Positions 13,140-15,653 of a DNA stretch of 15,653 nucleotides are shown here, in pieces. The first letter of the stretch is position 1. Every line of letters starts with the position of its first letter. The position numbers and the translations under genes are program-made. The stretch covers positions 1 to 15,653 of the forward strand of contig CALFTO010000100.1 of NCBI GenBank assembly GCA_937916195.1, written 5' to 3'. The notes under the pieces are model-generated. The model was given only the letters and a program-made list of their open reading frames with translations. It was not told the DNA's origin and did no database searches. This DNA is from an uncultured Clostridia bacterium. GTDB lineage: Bacteria; Bacillota; Clostridia; Oscillospirales; Acutalibacteraceae.

Positions 13140-13661
13140 GTGAACATTACTATTATCGGACGTAAATGTACGCCAAGAGAAAGCTTCAGGGTTAGAGCAG
13201 AAGAAAAACTTCGTAAGGTTGAAAGATTTTTCGGACCTGACGCAACGGCTAAAATTACTGCCACTGTTGAGAAAAATGTGAAAATCTGTGAGATTACTCT
13301 TACAAAGAATAATATGATTTTCCGTGCTCAAGAACGCAGTGATGACTTGGAGGAGTCGCTTGACAAGTGCGTTGACTCCCTTATCCGTCAAATCAGAAAG
13401 AACAAAACACGCCTTGAACGAAAGCTTCGCGATGTTTCTTTCGACGATGTGCTTGCAGATGTGGTTGACGAAGACGAAATTGAGGTTGTGAGAACAAAAT
13501 CAGTTGTCTTGAAGCCCGAAACGGTTGAAGAGGCAATTCTGCAAATGAACCTGCTCGGTCATATGTTCTATATGTTCCGCAATGCAGAAACAGACGAAAT
13601 CTGCGTAGTTTATAAGAGAAATGACGGTGGCTACGGCCTTATGGAACCCGAATACGAATAA
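13140..13661 (+). CDS. hpf: Ribosome hibernation promoting factor, long form (HPF)
   Basis: A 173-residue cytoplasmic protein that binds the 30S decoding centre in slow growth and, in its long form, dimerises 70S ribosomes into inactive 100S particles. Seen: an N-terminal HPF/YfiA domain (1-98) beginning MNITIIGRKCTPRESF and containing FRAQERSDDLEESLDKCVDS (61-80) and a basic helix; an acidic linker (99-117); and the C-terminal dimerisation domain (118-172) with RTKSVVLKPETVEEAILQM and NDGGYGLMEPE. The length is typical of the long form. The start is a GTG at 13140 preceded by AAAGGAG about 8 bases upstream; an ATG at 13132 opens only three codons in another frame. It has its own promoter and a terminator-like hairpin after it. 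Confidence 0.95.
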   Translation: MNITIIGRKCTPRESFRVRAEEKLRKVERFFGPDATAKITATVEKNVKICEITLTKNNMIFRAQERSDDLEESLDKCVDSLIRQIRKNKTRLERKLRDVSFDDVLADVVDEDEIEVVRTKSVVLKPETVEEAILQMNLLGHMFYMFRNAETDEICVVYKRNDGGYGLMEPEYE

Positions 13662-13672
13662 AATGAAATTTC

Positions 13673-13705
13673 GGCAGTGGGGGAAACTCCACTGCCTTGT
13701 TTTTT
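13673..13705 (+). terminator. Strong intrinsic terminator after hpf
   Basis: An 8-bp G:C-rich stem (13673-13680 with 13689-13696), extended by a G:U and a G:C pair that close a GAAA tetraloop, is followed by TTGTTTTTT at 13697-13705. The AGGAG of the glycosidase gene begins at 13706, so there is no room for a promoter between the two. Confidence 0.88.
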
Positions 13706-13716
13706 AGGAGAAGAAT

Positions 13717-15276
13717 ATGAAAAAGGTGTTAAAAATTTTAGTCCCCGTAATTGCAGTATTGCTTGCGGTGGCGGTTACGGTTGTAGGTCTTTTTTATGAC
13801 AAAATCTTTTGGGATACTGATTGGTTTATCGAAAAATCACAAACAGCCGATGTGAAGCTTACAATTGATGCTGACGAAAAGGGCAAGGAGCTTGACGGCT
13901 TCGGTTGTTCTTCTTGCTGGTGGTCACAGATTGCAGGCAAGAGTGAGAATATGGAAGAAATCGCAAAGCTTCTTTACAGTAAAGAGGGCTTGGGACTTAA
14001 TATTTACCGCTATAATATCGGTGCAGGCTCTGCTGATAACCCTGACACAAATATTACTGACCCTTGGCGCAAGACAGAAAGCTTTTACGTTCTCAACGAA
14101 GAAACCGGCGAGTATGAATATGATTTCACAAAAGATGCCGAGGCACAGAAGTTTTTAGACCTTTGTTTGTCTTATGGCTGCATTGATACGGTAATTCTTT
14201 TTGCGAATTCGCCTCACTACACAATGACACTTAACGGTCAGGAATACGGTAACGAAAATTGGTGGGTAAGTAATCTTCCTCGCGAGAATTACGAGGCTTA
14301 TGCTGAATATTTAATCACAATTGCCGAGTATTTCATCAACAAGGGTGTGCCTGTTAAATACATAAGCCCCATTAATGAGCCTAACTGGTCTTGGGGTGTT
14401 TCAAGCGTAAATCAGAGCCAAGAGGGTTGCTTCTATAACTCTGAAGATATTTATGATGTCTACCGTGCGTGCGTAAAAGAGATTAAAGAGAAAAATCTTG
14501 ATATCAAGCTTGCAGGTCCCGAATCGGGCGAAATCGGCTTTAGACTTTACGAGTGGTTTGAATATCTTTACAATGACGAAGAAATTCGCCCATATCTTGG
14601 CACGTTGTCATATCACAGCTATTGGTCTGACGAGCAGTTGCATAACAAAATCGGACTTGGCAACTGGATTGAAGAGAAGATTACAGATATTCCCGTGGAA
14701 ATGTCAGAATGGTGTCACTTGCCTTGCACAGCACTTATTGATTCAATTGACGGCGCACTTTTGCAGGCAAGAACAATGGCGAATGACCTCAATTACAGCA
14801 ATATCAATTCTTGGACAGCTTGGGTAGGCGTTAACGGTATCGGCATTGGTGAAGACGGCAAGCAGTATTCTGACGGACTTTTAGCAGGTAATGCAGATTT
14901 GAGTGAATATCAAGTTGCTATGCGTTACTATGCGGTTGCTCATTTCAGCAAGTTTATTCCTGTTGGAAGTGTTAAAATCGAAACCGAAAAGAATATCAAT
15001 GATGTTACCGAGGTTAAAGAAGAGCGTGACGGCGAAATGGTTACAACGCTTATGAAATACGGTGTTAACTGCGTTTCATATCTCACTCCCGACGGTAAAA
15101 TAGTAACAGTTGTTGTAAATGACGGTGCAACAAGAAAGATTGATTTCAAGGTTGATGCACAGTATATGAGCGTTTACACAACAACGCAGGAAGCACAAAT
15201 GCAACAGATTTATGAGGGCGAGGTTGCAGAAATCGAACTTCCCGAAAAGAGCATTATGACAATCGTGTTTGAATAA
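13717..15276 (+). CDS. Membrane-anchored glycoside hydrolase family 30 enzyme
   Basis: A 519-residue secreted or surface-tethered retaining glycosidase. Seen: a short basic start and a single hydrophobic span (5-27) with no clear cleavage site, so probably an anchor; the GH30 entry motif DGFGCSSCWWSQ (60-71); LGLNIYRYNIGAGS (92-105); PHYTM (166-170); the acid/base Glu221 in ISPINEPNW (216-224); YHSYW (299-303); and the nucleophile Glu331 in VEMSEW (327-332). A (beta/alpha)8 barrel runs to about 420, followed by the beta-sandwich usual in GH30. The WW after the Gly-Phe-Gly entry resembles beta-1,6-galactanase-type members, but glucosylceramidase, xylanase and beta-1,6-glucanase activities also occur in the family, so the substrate is open. 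AGGAG at 13706-13710 precedes the ATG by 6 bases. No transporter or regulator for the product is adjacent. Confidence 0.85.
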   Translation: MKKVLKILVPVIAVLLAVAVTVVGLFYDKIFWDTDWFIEKSQTADVKLTIDADEKGKELDGFGCSSCWWSQIAGKSENMEEIAKLLYSKEGLGLNIYRYNIGAGSADNPDTNITDPWRKTESFYVLNEETGEYEYDFTKDAEAQKFLDLCLSYGCIDTVILFANSPHYTMTLNGQEYGNENWWVSNLPRENYEAYAEYLITIAEYFINKGVPVKYISPINEPNWSWGVSSVNQSQEGCFYNSEDIYDVYRACVKEIKEKNLDIKLAGPESGEIGFRLYEWFEYLYNDEEIRPYLGTLSYHSYWSDEQLHNKIGLGNWIEEKITDIPVEMSEWCHLPCTALIDSIDGALLQARTMANDLNYSNINSWTAWVGVNGIGIGEDGKQYSDGLLAGNADLSEYQVAMRYYAVAHFSKFIPVGSVKIETEKNINDVTEVKEERDGEMVTTLMKYGVNCVSYLTPDGKIVTVVVNDGATRKIDFKVDAQYMSVYTTTQEAQMQQIYEGEVAEIELPEKSIMTIVFE

Positions 15277-15283
15277 TAAAGGT

Positions 15284-15315
15284 AAAGGGGCTATTTTTTT
15301 TACAGCCCCTTTTTA
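15284..15315 (+). terminator. Intrinsic terminator after the GH30 gene
   Basis: A 9-bp stem (15284-15292 with 15304-15312) with four G:C pairs and an 11-base T-rich loop, followed by a short T/A run. It lies 8 bases after the stop at 15276. Confidence 0.8.
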
Positions 15316-15339
15316 TTATAAATTTGTCGAATTCTTTTT

Positions 15340-15446
15340 CCCCCTTCCGTCACTCGCTTTGCTCGTGCCACCTTCCCCTCGCAGGGGGAAGGCTATCTTG
15401 GGCTCCACCCTTGAGGGGGAGCTGTCGCGAAGCGACTGAGGGGGGT
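15340..15446. repeat. GC-rich palindromic interspersed repeat (MITE/REP-like)
   Basis: This stretch of about 107 bases is much richer in G and C than its surroundings and consists of nested hairpins: an 8-bp stem at about 15371-15392 (CCTTCCCC with GGGGAAGG), a GCTCC/GGAGC stem at about 15400-15422, and GTCGC-GAA-GCGAC at about 15424-15436. The ends form imperfect inverted arms (15340-15361, starting CCCCCTTCCGTCACTCGC, against the complement of about 15424-15445). From memory, sequences of this style are scattered through Oscillospiraceae-type genomes. It lies between two converging terminators, a typical resting place for non-autonomous elements. An open frame read through it on the minus strand (15546-15316) is not a gene. 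Confidence 0.7.
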
Positions 15447-15482
15447 ATCTTAAAGAGTCCGATAAACCCCAATTTATAAAAA

Positions 15483-15511
15483 CAAAAATAAGGGCGATTC
15501 GTGAATCGCCC
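15483..15511 (-). terminator. Hairpin terminator for the minus-strand gene at the right edge
   Basis: GGGCGATTC at 15492-15500 pairs with GAATCGCCC at 15503-15511. On the minus strand it is followed by TTATTTTTG, as expected of an intrinsic terminator about 35 bases past the stop of the partial gene. The hairpin itself also resembles a small palindromic repeat common in this kind of genome. Confidence 0.65.
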
Positions 15512-15517
15512 CTATAA

Positions 15518-15545
15518 TTTTGCACTTTGCGTTTTGCATTTTGCA
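15518..15545. repeat. Four heptad repeats (TTTTGCA type)
   Basis: Four consecutive 7-base units, TTTTGCA, CTTTGCG, TTTTGCA and TTTTGCA, lie between the stop of the right-edge gene and its hairpin. They are noncoding, and no function is evident. Confidence 0.65.
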
Positions 15546-15546
15546 C

Positions 15547-15653
15547 TCATTTCTTCATTTGGTCAAGTGTTTTCTCAAATGATGGTAAAAATTCTTCTAT
15601 AAAGATTTTAAGCTCTTCACATTCAAGCTTGTCCATTGATTTGAGAAGTCTGT
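15547..15653 (-). CDS. 3' end of an unidentified protein-coding gene
   Basis: The last 35 codons of a minus-strand gene that continues beyond the right edge of the window. The visible C-terminus contains LLKSMDKLECEELKIF and ends FEKTLDQMKK before a TGA at 15549-15547. It is helical and mixed-charge in character, with no recognisable domain or motif, so no function can be suggested. The frame is open to the edge, and it is followed by a terminator-like hairpin about 35 bases downstream, which supports it being a real gene rather than chance. Too short for the family to be named. Confidence 0.55.
   Translation of the reverse strand, partial: RLLKSMDKLECEELKIFIEEFLPSFEKTLDQMKK

Noticed and set aside
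15316..15546. A 76-codon minus-strand open frame, MQNAKRKVQN at its start
   Set aside because: It runs through the heptad repeat, a hairpin and the GC-rich palindromic repeat; it has no ribosome binding site and is a translation of repeat DNA.

Overview
The window (about 15.7 kb, AT-rich) looks like a chromosomal segment of an anaerobic, endospore-forming member of the Clostridia, probably an uncultured gut lineage. This rests on the spore-associated pair yabP-yabQ followed by divIC and yabR (the Bacillus/Clostridium order), lipoproteins with Thr-rich linkers, a Nim-type flavoprotein, a class I [4Fe-4S] fumarase subunit and a GC-rich interspersed palindromic repeat. No database search was possible, so the lineage is an inference.

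Layout. (1) 1-4384, plus strand: a split chromate-type transporter pair (the first gene cut by the window edge), an RlmD-family 23S rRNA uracil methyltransferase, a GPH-type sugar:cation symporter and a Nim-like flavin-binding protein, ending at a strong terminator shared with the converging minus-strand genes. (2) 8707-4426, minus strand: a four-gene cluster with its own sigma-A-type promoter. In order it encodes an SGNH/GDSL lipoprotein with repetitive Thr/Pro/Glu tails, a DUF4358-like lipoprotein, an MBOAT acyltransferase and a DHHW/AlgX-like SGNH protein. Together they read as a machine for O-acetylating an extracellular polymer. (3) 10369-8765, minus strand: a cytoplasmic serine hydrolase of the class C beta-lactamase type with a long C-terminal extension. 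(4) 10457-12135, plus strand: yabP-yabQ-divIC-yabR. A sigma-E-like promoter lies before yabP and a near-consensus sigma-A promoter lies inside the end of yabQ, which would separate sporulation genes from division genes. (5) 12184-15276, plus strand: a fumarase alpha subunit without its beta partner, long-form hpf with its own extended -10 promoter, and a membrane-anchored GH30 glycosidase. (6) 15284-15653: two converging terminators enclose a MITE/REP-like palindromic repeat, and a heptad repeat lies just beyond the second terminator. The 3' end of an unidentified minus-strand gene follows.

The points most worth a second look are the O-acetylation cluster and the perfect 16-bp palindrome between its promoter and first ribosome binding site, the terminator-like hairpins that abut the next gene's ribosome binding site at three places, the dual-promoter arrangement in yabPQ-divIC-yabR, and the orphan fumarase alpha subunit. 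No rRNA, tRNA, CRISPR array or recognisable insertion sequence was seen.
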